A stretch of 64,000 nt of DNA from Ceratopteris richardii (GCA_020310875.1 CM035412.1:131212874-131276873), one strand, 5' to 3'. Positions 1 through 12,569 are shown, counted from the first letter of the stretch. Notes: a model not told the origin generated them from the sequence alone. Made by a program: numbers and translations.

Positions 1-818
1 AGTTTCTGCATTAGCCAAGATTGGCTTGGTTGTGAAATTTGTTGATGACAGGTGTACAGTTCATGATCTATCAAATGGCGATGTGATTATTGCTTCTGGC
101 ATTTTATGCCGTGGGCTGTATAAGCTCATAGACTATGAAAGATCTGTAAATGATTTGGCATGTGCATTAAATGATTCTCAGGCTATGTCAGATGCAAAGC
201 TTTGGCATGCACGCTTTGGTCATCGGAATTTTGCTAGTTTGCTAAGTCTGCAGAAATCTGAAATGGTGTCCTCTTTGCCCAAACTTGAGGCACCTGGAAA
301 ACATGTTTGTGAGGGCTGTATTTTCGGCAAAATGCAGCGTTCATCCTTTCCAAAAGATTGTTCAGTTCGAGCTACTCAAAAATCAAAACTTGTACATAAT
401 GATGTCTGTGGTCCTATGCAGATACCTTCTTTTGGGAATTATCTTTACTTTGTGACTTTCATCGATGATTTTTCCAGGCATGCATGGGTATATCCATTGA
501 AGGCAAAGTTCGAAGTGTTCATGTGCTTCAAACAGTTTTTGGTTTTGGCTGAAAATTTGTCGGCATGTAAAATGGGCACCCTCCGTTCTGATTGGGGGGG
601 GGTATACGTCTTCTGATTTTAATGCATTTCTGGCTGAACGTGGGATAAAACACCAGTGTACAGTTCCGTATACACCTCAACAGAATGGAGTTGCTGAACG
701 AAAGAACATGTCTCTCATGGAGATGGCGAGGTGTATGGTCAAGAGTGAGGCTTTACCACATAGTTTCTGGCTTGAAGCTGTCATGTGTGCAACATATGTA
801 CTAAACAGGTGTCCCACT
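1..818 (+). pseudogene. Copia A pol, first part: GAG-pre-integrase and integrase (partial, frameshifted)
   Basis: The reading frame is open from the window edge and enters a GAG-pre-integrase domain: LWHARFGH near 200-225 and a CEGCIFGK zinc-binding segment near 310-335 give the HHCC pattern. The integrase core follows, with the first catalytic Asp in HNDVCGP (about 400), FIDDFSR (about 460), and the second Asp in a LRSD segment just before a run of G at 591-602. That run causes a one-base frameshift, after which the frame continues with PQQNGVAERK carrying the catalytic Glu (about 675-705). The gene is cut at 818 by the Gypsy LTR and resumes at 16716. The integrase would insert element cDNA into nuclear DNA. 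This copy cannot make a full protein because of the frameshift and the insertion. Confidence 0.92.
814..818 (+). repeat. Target site duplication CCACT, left copy (Gypsy G1)
   Basis: CCACT stands directly before the first base of the Gypsy LTR and is repeated directly after the second LTR at 16711-16715. Five bases is the usual duplication for LTR elements. Removing one copy restores the Copia A reading frame across the junction. Confidence 0.95.
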
Positions 819-1828
819 TGTTGAGCCCATAAAAGTCATATTGGTCAAAGTCAACTATAGTCAAAGTCAAAAGATCAAAGTCAACAAGGTCAAGGTCAAA
901 TTCAACAAGTGCAAAGTCAAAGTGCTAAAGTGCAGGTGTCAAAGTGCACAGGTAGTGCACAATTAATTGTCCACAAAGGTAAATAGGAGAAAGTGGGTTG
1001 CAGGTTGCAGAGGTATTTTCTCTAATTTCCCTAAGGTTCAAAGTGTTTTTAAAGTATTTTGGAAGGTTCAAGTGAACCCTCTCTTATGTGCAAAAGTGAA
1101 GACTTAAAAGTAAATGTGAAGGTATGTGAAGCGGCATCGTACGCACAGGTGAAAATATGGCTCCCCCAATTAAATTTTTGGTTTTAGTCTATAGTCACTA
1201 CAGGACAAAACAGGGAGTCGTTGGCTGCCACTTGTGAAGCCAATCTTGGGACATCAAAGTGAGCACCAAGATACTATTGCAGTTAGGAGCGTACATGATC
1301 GACACACTCAAATCAAGGCAAGGACTATTCTTGGACCATTCTAGAGTAAGCAAGAGAAGCATAGTCTAAGTGAAGCAAGAGAGAGAAGTGCAAGAGTCAC
1401 CAGTGTGCGACGTAGAGAAGTGGAGTTGAAGGAGTGCATGGAGAGTGACTAAGGGATTGTGCAGAGAGTGCTAAGCTAGTCCCCCAAGGATCTCAAGGTC
1501 TCCTTGCAGGTGCGCGTGCCGACAGAAGGTATTCATTCCTCCCCCTTAGTGGAAGCTTGGTGCAAGGTGTGCACAAGGATAAGCTTGAAGCAGGTGGAAG
1601 TCTGGTGCAGAGGAGGCCGGCAGCAAGAAGACTTTGGGTATTTGGTAATTTGTAATTGAGCACTCTGTGGGATTTTGCACAGAAGTATTGGCTTGTATTG
1701 TACTTCAACATTATATTTGTCTTAGTGTAATCAATCGGTAGAGGCTTCCAGGATGTATTTTCTCTTCTTGTCTTTTCCTTTTCTCCTACAAACCATCAAA
1801 CTCCTTCTTGTCCAAGAATCCCCCAACA
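819..1828 (+). repeat. G1 5' LTR
   Basis: This 1,010-bp repeat starts TGTTGAGCCCATAAAAG and ends CCCCCAACA, giving the TG...CA termini of an LTR. It aligns along its full length with 15685-16710. A PBS-like site follows at once. An open frame on the other strand at 1493-1711 recurs in the other LTR and is not a gene. Confidence 0.95.
843..920 (-). promoter_or_regulatory. W-box array in the G1 5' LTR
   Basis: Within about 80 bases there are eight copies of (A/G)GTCAA, which on the other strand is TTGAC(C/T), the full W-box bound by WRKY transcription factors. They lie 20-100 bases into the LTR, where U3 enhancers are expected. The 3' LTR has twelve. That they drive stress-induced transcription is inference from motif and position only. 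Confidence 0.55.
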
Positions 1829-1833
1829 AAATT

Positions 1834-1851
1834 TGGCACGCCCGGTGGGAC
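1834..1851 (+). other. G1 primer-binding-site-like sequence
   Basis: TGGCACGCCCGGTGGGAC starts five bases after the LTR end, where the minus-strand primer site must lie, and begins with the TGG that pairs with the CCA tail of a tRNA. I do not assign the tRNA. Confidence 0.7.
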
Positions 1852-1994
1852 TTCCAAGGAGATTTGAGCTTATGAGAAACCAAGTGCAAAGTATAGAAGA
1901 GATCAAGTGTCGATAGTATTACAATGCTACTTCATCAACCAAAAGGTAAATATTCTTATCAAGTATCTCACATTAAGTGGACTATGAGAAGCTC

Positions 1995-3695
1995 ATGACT
2001 GCAACCCGGTCCCAAACATTGAGGGTCACCTGCAAGCAAACAAGAAGGAAGGTTGTTAGAAGGTCCTCAAGTCCACTATCTTCAACTTCATCAGTAAAGA
2101 GCATGGTGGGACAGGTAGACTTGGAAACCTTACTCTCAAGATTAAATATAAAGTTTCCTTCTTTCAAAGGCCTAGCTCAAGAGGATCCGGATGAACACAT
2201 TAGAAGGTTTTTGACACTATGTAAGACTAGAGGCTTAATGGGTAGGGAGGATGCCTTCTTGATTCTCTTCCCTACCACATTAGAAGGATTAGCAGATAAG
2301 TGGTTCAGCCAGTTTGCTGAAAACCATTTTACAACTTGGGATTTGATGAAAGTTTAAAAATCAATTCCAGCATGGCAACACTACGGAGATCATCATAGAA
2401 GAACTAGAAAATTTGAGATTGGGTCGAGGAGAAAAGTTCCCAGAGTTTGTGACTAGGGCCAAAGCACTAATGGCTAAATTGCCAGATCCACCACATGATT
2501 TTTTTGTTAAGAAATGGTTAGCTAAGCCCCTACCAGTGGCCACCCAATGCAAAATAAAGGAATTAGTGTTACCTACAACCTCCATAGAGGAGTTCATCAA
2601 CACAGCTACACACCTGGAGCAGATAGGGCACCAGTATGGAGCGACTTCTTCCCAACCAACATATGGTACAAAAATGGAGGATCCAGTGATCCAGCTAAGG
2701 AAGGAGCTGGAGGGCTTAAAAAGAAATAAGCCCTACAAAGAGGAGAAGAATGTTGTTGCTCAGTTGAGAAGGGAGATTGAAGCACTAAAGCTCTAAAAGG
2801 AGGAGGAGGCCCAAGCAGAGGAATTGGCTCAGCTGCGACAGGAGCTGCAGGAACTCAAAGGGGGTGGCATCAAGAGTGGACTTTGGTGTTCCATGTGCAG
2901 CAAGCAAGGTCACATAGTAAGTGAATGTCCTCTGTTAAGTGTGACTTGCCAATTATGCAGGAAAGTTGGTCATGAGGCCCATGAATGCCAACCAAGGGGA
3001 ATGCTTGCAACGACATACTGGACACAAGGAGGATCCCTACCACCCACAAATGTGATGGCTGTTGCACCGAATCAAGGTAACAATTATAATCCTAGATAGA
3101 GGTTGGAAATGGGCCTAGGAGGCCAATCATCTGTTTTAGATGTGGAGAATGCAGGCACTTTCAAAGTAGGTGCACCCTACCAGAAAATGCCCCTCCTTGC
3201 AGGAACTGCCCTGAGGCCAGAGACCATTTTACAAATTGTTGTCCTAAGAATCAAGCCTCTTCATCCGGGCCCCATATTCAAATGATTTTTGTGCACAAAG
3301 AAGAAATGTGTGATCAAGTCAATGAGCCATCACCATCTACCAGGGTGGTGCAGTTAGAAGAAATAGAATCTTTGACTATGCAGACAAGAAGCAAGGGGAA
3401 GGTTCAAGCAGACATAGGTCAAGGAACAAAAATTAAGGAATGGAATCAAGACAGAGAACCATCTGAAGATAAAGCCACCACAGATGCATATACAAAGCAA
3501 AAAGGAAATCTCATATGTACCAGTGATGCCATTGGGCATGCCTTCAACAGGGCTCATGAGGAGTTTGATAAGTCAATTGGAGCCCATGCTCTCAAGGAAT
3601 CAGAGGCTTCAAAACTACTCAAGTCCATGAAAAAGGAGGTTAGTATTTTTTATTTAATAAAGATGGATGGGAAATTCAGGTCAGAGTTATTGTAG
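1995..3695 (+). pseudogene. G1 gag (broken)
   Basis: The likely start is the ATG at 1995; an upstream GTG at 1977 is in frame. The first part carries a retrotransposon-gag domain with FPSFKGLAQEDPDEH near 2155-2195 and WF near 2303. The frame shifts near 2357-2413, has a TAA at 2794, then gives two CCHC knuckles (CSMCSKQGHIVSEC and CQLCRKVGHEAHEC, about 2890-2995) and, in another frame, a third CFRCGECRHFQSRC (about 3130-3175) followed by another Cys-rich stretch. A Lys/Glu-rich heptad-like stretch near 2700-2870 may be a coiled coil. Gag would form the virus-like particle and bind element RNA. Several frame changes make this copy non-functional. A TAG at 3693 separates it from protease. Confidence 0.85.
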
Positions 3696-3722
3696 ATAAT
3701 TGATGAAGCTTCCACTACAAGT

Positions 3723-6700
3723 TTGGTGGCAAAGACTGTTGTTTTACATAAAGGAAAAATTGTAGGGGAAGCACCCCTTACAGATTATAAAATTCCTCGG
3801 CTGACAGTATCTATCAAAGGTCATGAACTTCAAGGAGTTATTGTGGATGGTGGTTCTGGCATTAACTTGATGCCTGAACATACAATGGAAAAGATTGGAC
3901 TCCAACCTTCAAGGCCTGCAAATTTCACTATTACTTTAGCAGATCAGAGCAAAGTAAGGCCCTTGGGAGTGATCCCAAAAGTTCCACTTAAAGTACAAGG
4001 TAATCTATTCATTCTAGATTTTGTGGTTTTAAGATTGCCCCAGGTTGAAGGAGGATTTCCCCTCTTAATTGGAAGACCATGGCTGAGGCATGCAAGTGTC
4101 ATTCATGATTGGGGCAAGGACACTATGTGGGTACAAAAGAAAGGGCAAGAGCTTACACAGATTCATTTAGAAGAGGGCCCAGATAATCAAGGAAACACCA
4201 GCATGATGCAAACAGTTGGCATATGCATGGAACCAGAATCAGAGGATCAACCACAAATAGATTTCGAGGAAGAAGAGGATATTCTAAATTGGCTCCAAGC
4301 AGGCAACTCTTCCTCTTCTTTTGGAATTTTTCTTAATAATTCTTGCACGACTCAAGGTTATGATGAAGATGAGGAGAAAGTCCAGGTTGATGGATTGGGA
4401 GAGCCCGTCATAGACCACAGGAGGGGCAGGAAGACACCCCTCAAATACAACTTGGAGGAGGATATGACAACCACAGATAAGGAAGTTACTAAAGCTAAAG
4501 GCAAGGTAAAAGATTCTAGTGAAGAGTGTTCTTTCCCAATTCAAGAAATACCTGCAGGATGGATGCAAGACAAGGAGGAACACATTGAAATCCAAAATAC
4601 CCCTGCTTATGAAGCAATGCATGAAAAGCTAGTGGAAGAAGACAAGGACAGAGATGATAATGAAGATAATATGGTAGAGAGAAATCCTGTCAAAGAAATA
4701 CAATTAGGCACTCAAGACAATAATCGACCAGTTTTGGTGGCCACTTGGTTGTGGAGCCACCTAGGGCTCTTTGAAAAGGTAAGATCATTCTTGACCCATT
4801 ATACAGATGTTTTTGCCTGGCATTATAAAGACTTAGAAGGAGTGCCTGCAACTTATGGAGAGCATAGAATCCCTTTGGTTGATGGAGCCAAACCCATAAG
4901 AGGGAAGAGTTATAGACTTAACCCAAAATATGTTGAAGCTGTCTATGTGGAAATACAGAAGATGGAGGATGCAGGAATCATCATTCCTGTGGAACACTCA
5001 GAGTGGCTCTCACCTATGGTTATAGTACCAAAGAAGAATACTAATAAAATCAGAATTTGTGTTGACTTTAGAGCACTCAACAAGGTGACCATTCCAGATG
5101 GTTTCCCAATGCCTTTTGCAGAGCAGGTCATTGAAGAAGTGGTTTGGCATGCATTATATAGCTTTATGGATGGATTTAGTGGCTATAATCAAATATCAAT
5201 ACACCTAGAGGATCGTGAAAAGACTGCTTTTATCACACCTTGGGGAAAATATGTGTATGTAAAAATGCCATTTGGGCTCAAAAATGCTCTAGCCACCTTT
5301 AACAGAACGGTCAATCTCATTTTTGGCCCCCTATTGCTGGAATCACTTAGAATCTTCATGGATGACTTCTCTTCGTTTTCAGGTTCTCACAAGGAAACTC
5401 ATCTAGATTGTTTGGACCATCACTTGAGACAGCTACAGAACGTTTTCAAGAGATGCAGGGAGACTAAGCTAAAGCTCAATCCAAACAAATGTCATTTCCT
5501 TGTGATAGAAGGAACTCTCTTAGGACATGTGGTATCGCTAAAGGTATGGCCCCAGATCCTGACAAAATCATTTCTATATTAAAGTTGCCTAAACCTAAAT
5601 CTCCTAAAGAGATTCAGAGTTTCTTGGGGCATACTGGATACCATAGAAGGTTTATAAAAATGTATGCAGAGATAGCCAGACCACTGGCTAGACTTACAGG
5701 TAAGGAAGTACCTTTTAAATGGGAAGAAGAGGAGGAAAAAGCATATCAAACATTACGGTCAAGGTTAGTATCTGCTCCTATTTTGATCACACCTGAGTGG
5801 TCAAAATCTTTCATATACATGTAGATGCCAGTGCCTATGCAGTGGGGGCAGTTTTGACCCAACCCAGTGAAGAATTTAAAGTGGACAGAACAATTCAATA
5901 TGCCAGTAGAATCTTGACCAAGGTTGAAAGGAATTAGAGTACTACAGAAAGGGAAGCCCTAGCAATGGTTTTTGCTGTCCAAAAATTTCGTCATTACTTA
6001 CTGGGAGTAAAATTTATTATTATAATAGATCACCAACCACTAAAATACTTGCTCAACAAACCACAAGCCACTGGTAGAATATGGAGGTGCTTATTGTTGT
6101 TCCAAGAGTTTGATTTTTCTGTAGTCCACAGACCAGGTAAAGAAAATGTTATGGCGGATCACCTATCCAGAATCAATATGATGGATCAAGCTAGTGGAAT
6201 CAATGATGATTTTCCAGATGCTCATCTGTTTGCTGTACAAGCTCAAGGTTGGTATTATGATATCAAGAATTTCATTAAAATTGGTTTGTATCCAGAAAAG
6301 GCTAGTGCTTTGCAAAGGAAGAGACTTCTAATCAAGAGTAGACCATATACCTTCATTGAAGATAAATTATATAGACAGGGCAAGGATGACAGGTTTAGGA
6401 AGTGTTTGGAAGAAGAAGAAGTGAGGGAAGTCCTTCACTCTGCACATGAAGGAACAGGTGGTGGGCACCTTCCAGGGCATATTATGATTCAAAGGATACT
6501 GGATGCTGGTCTATGGTGGCCTACACTATTTAAGGATGCAGATGAATGGGGAAAGGCGTGTGACGTTTGCCAGAGGTGTGGATCTAAGCCAACAAGCGGA
6601 GGCATAGCCCCTTGATTGTTTCCACTTCCTGGCAACCATTTGAGAAGTGGGGGCTAGATTTTGTAGGGCCCATCTACCCTCCGACGATTCCAAAAAGAGA

Positions 6701-7044
6701 GAAATATCTCTTGATAGCTACAAATTATGCGACAAAGTGGGTTGAAGCTATTGCATCCCCCGATTGCACTGCCCAAACTGTTGCTGATTTCATTTACATT
6801 AGCATCATTTGCAGGTTTGGATGTCCACTTGAAATTTGTATAGATCAGGGTACCCATTTTGTCAATAAGGTCCTGCAGGAAATTTTCAACAGGTATAGAA
6901 TTCTACATAGGACCTCTTGTGCCTACTATCCAAGAGCTAATGGACAGGCTGAATCAACAAATAAGGTTTTAATTTCAATGTTAAGAAAGGAGTGTATGTT
7001 ACAACCCACTTCCTGGGGCATTGCTTATCAAGGTACCCTATGGG
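3723..7044 (+). pseudogene. G1 pol part 1: protease, RT, RNase H, integrase N-part (broken)
   Basis: Protease: VDGGSG near 3845 stands where the D-S/T-G active site lies, with the downstream LIGRPWL motif near 4065. A long acidic linker follows. RT: AKPIRGKSYRL (about 4890), VPKKN, CVDFRALNKV, DGFSGYNQ (about 5165), MPFGLKNA, and FMDDF in place of the catalytic YxDD (about 5355). Frameshifts occur near 5500 and 5815, with a TAG at 5937. RNase H: TEREALAMVFAVQKFRHYL and DHQPLKYLL (about 5945-6055), then the HRPGKENVMADHLSR end. Integrase: HHCC finger at about 6445-6570 and core motifs WGLDFVGPI, DQGTHF and RANGQAE. The gene is cut at 7044 by Copia N inside the integrase and resumes at 13858. 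Confidence 0.92.
7040..7044 (+). repeat. Target site duplication ATGGG, left copy (Copia N)
   Basis: ATGGG precedes the TGTGAAGAG LTR terminus and is repeated at 13853-13857 directly after the other LTR. Confidence 0.95.
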
Positions 7045-8316
7045 TGTGAAGAGATGGATAGGTATGTGCTTGAAGATGAAGAGGTGTTGCAAAATCCTTG
7101 ATCTACACCAGCCAAATGAACTCCAAGAGTATATGGTGGGTCCTTTTAGCTTGCCAATGGATGTATTAGACACCCTATGTACCTTGGAAGATCACTCTCA
7201 AAAAGATAGATCAAAACAAATAAGTTGGAGTTAGCTCAGAGGTGGAAACTTGCTATTCTTGGTTCATACACATGTCCAGTGTTTTACATAATTCTCTGAG
7301 CACAGCAGCAATTAGCTTAATTCCTCTTGGGGAAATCTAGGTAACTTAAAGAGCTAACTTTCAAGAGTAATCTCGTCAAAAATAATAAACCACACACTGA
7401 GAATGAGTTTTAACAAGTGATGACATCATCTCGATTTTCACGGGCTGCTACAGTTTGAGACCAGTGAGCAGAAAAATCAACATAACTCAAAATGTAGAAA
7501 TCCAATGATTATGAAAATTTGTATGGTTATACAAGACAGTAAGCTGAATCAAACAAGCTTTAACTCACTGAATTTGGATAAGTAACCACTGAGAAATGAC
7601 TCTGACAAGATGAGTGAAAAAGTCGGGTACCTGACAGAGAAGTGAAGATGAACAGACCCTGTTGACTTCAAATGAACATAACTGAAGATTGCAACATCCA
7701 AATGACATGAAAATTTGTGAGCATATAGTAGACTTATAGAGCTAACTTTAGCAAGTTAAATCATTGAAAATGATGCACCAAGCTTAGAGAAAACATCTCT
7801 GCAAGCTGATTGAGAAAACTGAGAGTAATGGCAGTGAGTAGTACACTTCACAAGAACATGGAAAGATGAACTCAAATAATCATGAAAATGAAAGTATATT
7901 GCTTGTACAATACAATGACTTACTGATACATATGTGTGCCTTGTAATCACACCTTGATATGGCAGAAAGCTCAGCTCTTGGAGGTCTTCACATAGGTCTC
8001 TCTAACCACGACTAAAACTGCCATCTATTTATAGTTGAGTTTGGGAGGCTAACTTCCCTCAATCACTCTCCAATCAATCAATGATTGATTTGATTCTCTA
8101 CCTACCACAAATCACGAATTCGTGGCTCCTCTTTCCATTCTTGATCAAGTGGACTCAACCACTTAAGATTCTCTTACTTTTACATTAAGTAAACTCTTCA
8201 AAAGTTACAAGAGGTAGTTCACAAGTGAACTTTATATAGTCTTCATTTTAAGGCTTTTTCTATGACTTTGTGGGACTCAAGACAATACTTAGGCTTGTCA
8301 TAGACTTGCTCCAACA
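7045..8316 (-). repeat. Copia N 3' LTR
   Basis: This 1,272-bp copy matches 12583-13852 nearly base for base; a 2-bp length difference lies near 8262-8268. A TATAAATAG box on the minus strand is at 8025-8033. The minus-strand frame at 7756-7950 is an LTR artefact seen in both copies. Confidence 0.96.
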
Positions 8317-8328
8317 GCTCCCCCTCAA
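8317..8328 (-). other. Copia N polypurine tract
   Basis: On the minus strand the bases directly before the 3' LTR read TTGAGGGGGAGC, a G-rich purine tract at the position where plus-strand DNA synthesis is primed. Confidence 0.9.
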
Positions 8329-8348
8329 GCCAAGTATGCTTGAGGTCT

Positions 8349-9379
8349 TCAATCTTCCAAGATTACCTGCAAACCAATCATAGCCTTGAATTTGCAAAGC
8401 TTTGTACCATCCAATGCTTTGGTTAGAATATCTGCACATTGTTGATGAGTGGACACATATGATATTTGAATCTCTTTGCTTAGAACCTTTTCTCGTACAT
8501 AGTGATAATGAACTTCAATATGTTTAGTCCTTGCATGAAAAATAGGATTAGCAGCCAAATGAATAGAACTCATATTGTCACCAAAAATAGTTGGAGTTCC
8601 AAACTCCAATCCAAGATCTTTGAATAATGTCTTCATCCACATAGCTTCTTGTGTAGCTATGGCAAGACCTCTATATTCAGCTTCAGTAGAAGAGAGAGCA
8701 ACTGTGGGTTGCTTCTTGGATGACCATGAAATAAGCTTTGAACTTGCAAAGGTAAGATAACCTGAAGTGCTCCTTCTATCTTCCTTGGAGCCAGCCCAAT
8801 CTGCATCAGAAAATAGCTTCAAACCTAAATCAGATACATAAGGATAATAAAGTCCTTCATTTATGGTTCCTTTGAGATACTTGAGAATCCTTTTGGCAGC
8901 ATCCATATGTGGTTTCCTTGGTGTGTGCATAAATTGGCTTAGCACACTCATACTGTAACATATATCTACTCTTGTCAATGTGGCATAGTTGAGACTACCC
9001 ACTAGACTTTGATATGATGTGATGTCCTCTATGAGTTCACCTTCATGTGAGCTCAATTTGTGATTGACCTCCATTGGAGTACCTGCAATCTTACAATCTT
9101 GCATCTTGAATTTTGCCAACATGTCCTTAATGTACTTCCTTTGAGTGAGAAACAAACCATGATCTTTGTAGACAAATTCCAAACCTAGGAAGTAGGTAAG
9201 TGAACCCAAATCACTTATTTTGAACTCTTCTCTCATCTGATCTTTGATCTTCTTCATACCATCTGCATCATTTCCTGTCAATATAATATCATCTACATAT
9301 ACACATAGGTAGATGACCTCAGAGTTACTCTTTTTAATAAAGAGTGAAGGATCTGCCTTGCTTGGTTGAAAGCCTTTGT
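8349..9379 (-). pseudogene. Copia N pol: RT C-terminal part and RNase H
   Basis: On the minus strand the frame resumes after a one-base indel at about 9370-9385. It carries the RT catalytic motif VYVDDI (about 9290-9305), DLG..YFLG (about 9190-9210), SLVGSLNYAT, and a complete RNase H: FSDADWAGSKEDRRSTSGY (about 8770-8825), LSSTEAEYRG (about 8665-8695), DN..SIHLA and HARTKHIEVHYHYVRE (about 8490-8545), ending with CADILTKAL. RNase H removes the RNA template. All catalytic acidic residues I can recognise are present. The natural stop is at 8349, about 20 bases before the polypurine tract, the usual close spacing in Copia elements. Confidence 0.94.
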
Positions 9380-11212
9380 CTGCAAGAATGAAACAAGCCT
9401 GAAATTCCAAGCTCTTGGAGCTTGCTTGAGACCATACAATGCTTTGTTAAGTTTACACACATAATCAGGATAAACTTGATTCTCAAAACTAGGTGGTTGT
9501 GCCATATATACCTCTTCTGTTATCCAACCATTCAAGAATGCATTCTTTACATCTAGTTGAAGTATCTTCCAATTCTTGGAAGAGGCAATACTAAGCAAAA
9601 CCCTAATAGTAGGCATCTTTGCCACAGGAGAGAAGGTCTCCTCATAATCAATTCCCTGAGTTTGTGCAAAGCCTTTTGCCACAAGCCTTGCCTTATACCT
9701 GTTAATTGAACCATCAGAAGTCTTCTTGAGTTTATAGACCCATCTTGAGCCTATTACCTTCATGGATGAAGTCTTGGGCACCAAATCCCAAGTGTTGTTT
9801 TCTTCAAGTGCTTCAATCTCTTCCTTCATTGCATGCTTCCATTCTGATTTTGCTTTGGCCTCTTCAAATGATGATGGCTCCTCTTGGTTTATATCTTGTG
9901 CTATGTAGATAGAGTGTTTAGTTACTAATGAGGTGTCAAACCCATACCTTTCTGGTTTTTTCTTTTCCCTCATAGATCTTCTTAGGCCATGATGTGATGA
10001 TTCTGCCTCATGTCCAAGTTCCTGCAATTTTGCTTTACCTTTAGACTTCCATGCTTTGATCTTTTCCATTTGAGATTCTTCATCATCGTCTGAGGTGTCT
10101 TGTTCTTCGATCTTCGGTTGTTCTCTACCAAGCTTTGGAAAATCTTCTTCAAGATTATATGGTAAATTGACCTTCCTACATGAATCTTCATACCATGAAT
10201 TGTTCTCATCAAAAACTACATCTCTGCTTACCAAGAATCCTTTGTTGGTAGGGTTGTATAACCTGTAGCCCTTTTGATTGTTGTCATATCCAATAAATAC
10301 ACACCTTTCTGCCTTTGGATCCATCTTGCCTCTAACCTGTGAAGGAACATGAGCAAAAGCAATACATCCAAAAAATTTACAATGATCTAAGCTTGGTCTT
10401 CTTCCATTCCAAGCCTCATATGGAGTCATCCCACCAAGGGATTTTGAAGGCAACCTGTTAATCAAGTAAGTGGCTGTAGATATAGCCTCAGCCCATAAGT
10501 AATTAGGTAAATGCTTTTCATTTAACATAGACCTTGCAGCTTCAACAATTGTCCTATTCCTCCTTTCTGCCACTCCATTTTGCTCAGAAGTGTACCTTGT
10601 AGTTACCTCTCTTTTGATTCCTCTTTCTTGAAGAAAAGAATCAAACTCATGGGAGAAGTATTCTCCCCCTCCATCTGACCTTAGCCTTTTTAGTGATTTA
10701 CCTGTTTGATTCTCCACAAGAGCCAAATATCTTTTGAAACATGAAAAAACTTCATCTTTGTGTTTCATAAAGAATAGGATAGTCCATCTGCTGCAATCAT
10801 CAATAAAGGAAACATAATACCTTGATCCAGATATTGAAGCTTCCTTGCTAGGTCCCCATACATCTATATGAACCAACTCCAAGAGATCTCCATGCATATA
10901 ACCTTTCTTCATGAATGGTAACCTGTGAGACTTTCCAAATTGACATGCACTACACTTATAAATCATATGTTGTTTTGACAAATTAGGAAGTCCAAGTACA
11001 CTTTGGTCCCTGCAGATTTGCTTTAATGACCTTTCACCAATATGTGCTAACCTTTTGTGCCATACTTCCAATTCTGTGAGTGTCTGACTACCATAATTAA
11101 AGAGAGCAATGTTTCTAGTGTCCTGTAATTCAAATGTGAACAATCTACCTGTCTTTTCACCTTTTGCAATTCTTCTGAATCCTTGACTTGGATCTTCAAC
11201 AAATGCTCTTGC
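9380..11212 (-). pseudogene. Copia N pol: integrase and RT N-terminal part
   Basis: This stretch is in the same frame as the upstream gag-protease, from which it is separated by a single TAA at 11213-11215. It has GAG-pre-integrase (VWHKRLAHIGE, then C..C in CSACQFGK, about 10935-11080), integrase catalytic Asp in HIDVWGP, FIDDCSR, Asp in LRSDGGGEY (about 10650-10685), and Glu in SEQNGVAERRNRT (about 10550-10590). Next are the DUF-type C-terminal integrase region with MTPYEAW, an acidic linker (about 10040-10130), and RT motifs WVYKLKK, RYKARLVAKGFAQ, ETFSPVAK and LDVKNAFLNG (about 9530-9570). Near 9370-9385 a one-base indel throws the frame out; the rest of RT lies in the next frame. Confidence 0.94.
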
Positions 11213-12556
11213 TTAAATGAACCTGACTTGCAACCCTTTCTCTACTATCTGCCCAACACTTATCAAATTCTTTGTAATGGTAGGGACATAGAGTACCTTA
11301 CTGAGTAGGTTGATGTTTCCATCAGGTGCTTTGACATTGCCTATTTTCTCCACAGGATGTTTTGTATCATCTCCTGTTTGTACCTCATGCTTATTCCTTG
11401 GATCTTCTAAATCTGATAGGAGTGCCACATTTCCTGCCACATGATTTGAACAACCTGAATCTATGTAGAAAACATGCTCATCAGATTTACCTTGTGGCAT
11501 AGCCATGTTCATGATCAATAATGAATCCTCTTTGTTTGAGTCTTCTGTGTAGTTATTGTAGTCTCTCCTTCCTTTGTAGCCTCCTTGATAGTTTGAATGA
11601 TTGTAGTTGTTGTAGTTGCCATGGTAGTTGTTGAACCTTCCTCTTGAGTATCCATAACTTCCTCTATTGTATCCTCTGCCTCTTTGATTCCTGGAATTCC
11701 TAAAGCAATTTTCAGTTGTATGATTAGTTAATCCACAAATAGAACATGAGTTGGAGTCTTGGGATCTCCCCCTACCTTGTCTACCTCCTCTTCCTCTACC
11801 TCTGCCATGTCTTCCTCTACCTGCATAGTTAGCTTGATATGTACCTGCTTCATCATCCACTTTCTTTGCCTTTCCTTTGTTATCTTTGGACTTGCTTTTA
11901 TCCGTGTATAAAGCTGAAGATTGATTACCTTTAGAGCTTTCTCCATTTTTGATAAGCTTTGCCTCTTGAGTAAGTAGTTGTCCAATGAGTGTGTTGAAAT
12001 CAGGTACATGCATGTCCATGTACAAATCCATAGCTGTGGCGAATGCTTCCCACTTGTCATCTGCCTTCAAGCCATTGATGACCTGCCTTACAATTTGCTC
12101 TTCATCTATTACCTCTCCAATGCTTCCCAACTGACCCGCTATGTCCTTGAGCTTTGTGACAAAATCAGTCACATTTTGTTTGGAAGCCTTCTTGAGAGTT
12201 GTGAAATCTAGCCATAGTTGATGCTTCCTAGCTTTAGTACTTGAAGAAAAGAAAGCTTCAAGTGCATCCCACACTTCCTGAGATGTCTTATAACTTCTAA
12301 TGTGAGGCAACAAAAAATCTGAGATAGACTTGAGGAGATAAGACCTTGCAAGTGCATCCTTGGAGCACCATGTGCTCAATCTTCCTTGCTCTTCTTGTGT
12401 TGGTTGACTTTTGTTCCTGAAACTTGGCATAACTTCATCTCCAGCCACATAACCATATAAACTTCTACCTTGGAGATAGGCTTCCATTCTTAATGACCAA
12501 CTTGAGTAGTTACCTCTGTCTAATTTGTCAATTGATGAAGGAAATCCATCTGCCAT
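11213..12556 (-). pseudogene. Copia N gag and protease
   Basis: Start: the first ATG in frame is at 12556, only 14 bases after the primer site; a TTG at 12565 is also in frame but is unlikely. Residues 1-200 form a Copia gag domain (LDRGNYSSWSLRMEAYL, EVWDALEAFF, LKDIAGQL). A Lys-rich linker, an Arg-Gly repeat segment and one CCHC knuckle CSICGLTNHTTENC (about 11705-11755) follow, then a Gly/Asn/Tyr-rich stretch and the retropepsin active site FYIDSGCSNH (about 11445-11475). The frame ends in a TAA at 11213-11215 right after a GLQVRFI segment. Because pol continues in the same frame, this is one nonsense change in a single gag-pol polyprotein. Confidence 0.94.
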
Positions 12557-12569
12557 GTTGTCCAACCTT

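Noticed and set aside
7756..7950. 64-codon frame conserved at 13294-13488
   Set aside because: Both lie in the LTRs of Copia N; their conservation is that of the LTR, not of a protein. The same applies to 1493-1711 and 16375-16593 in the G1 LTRs.
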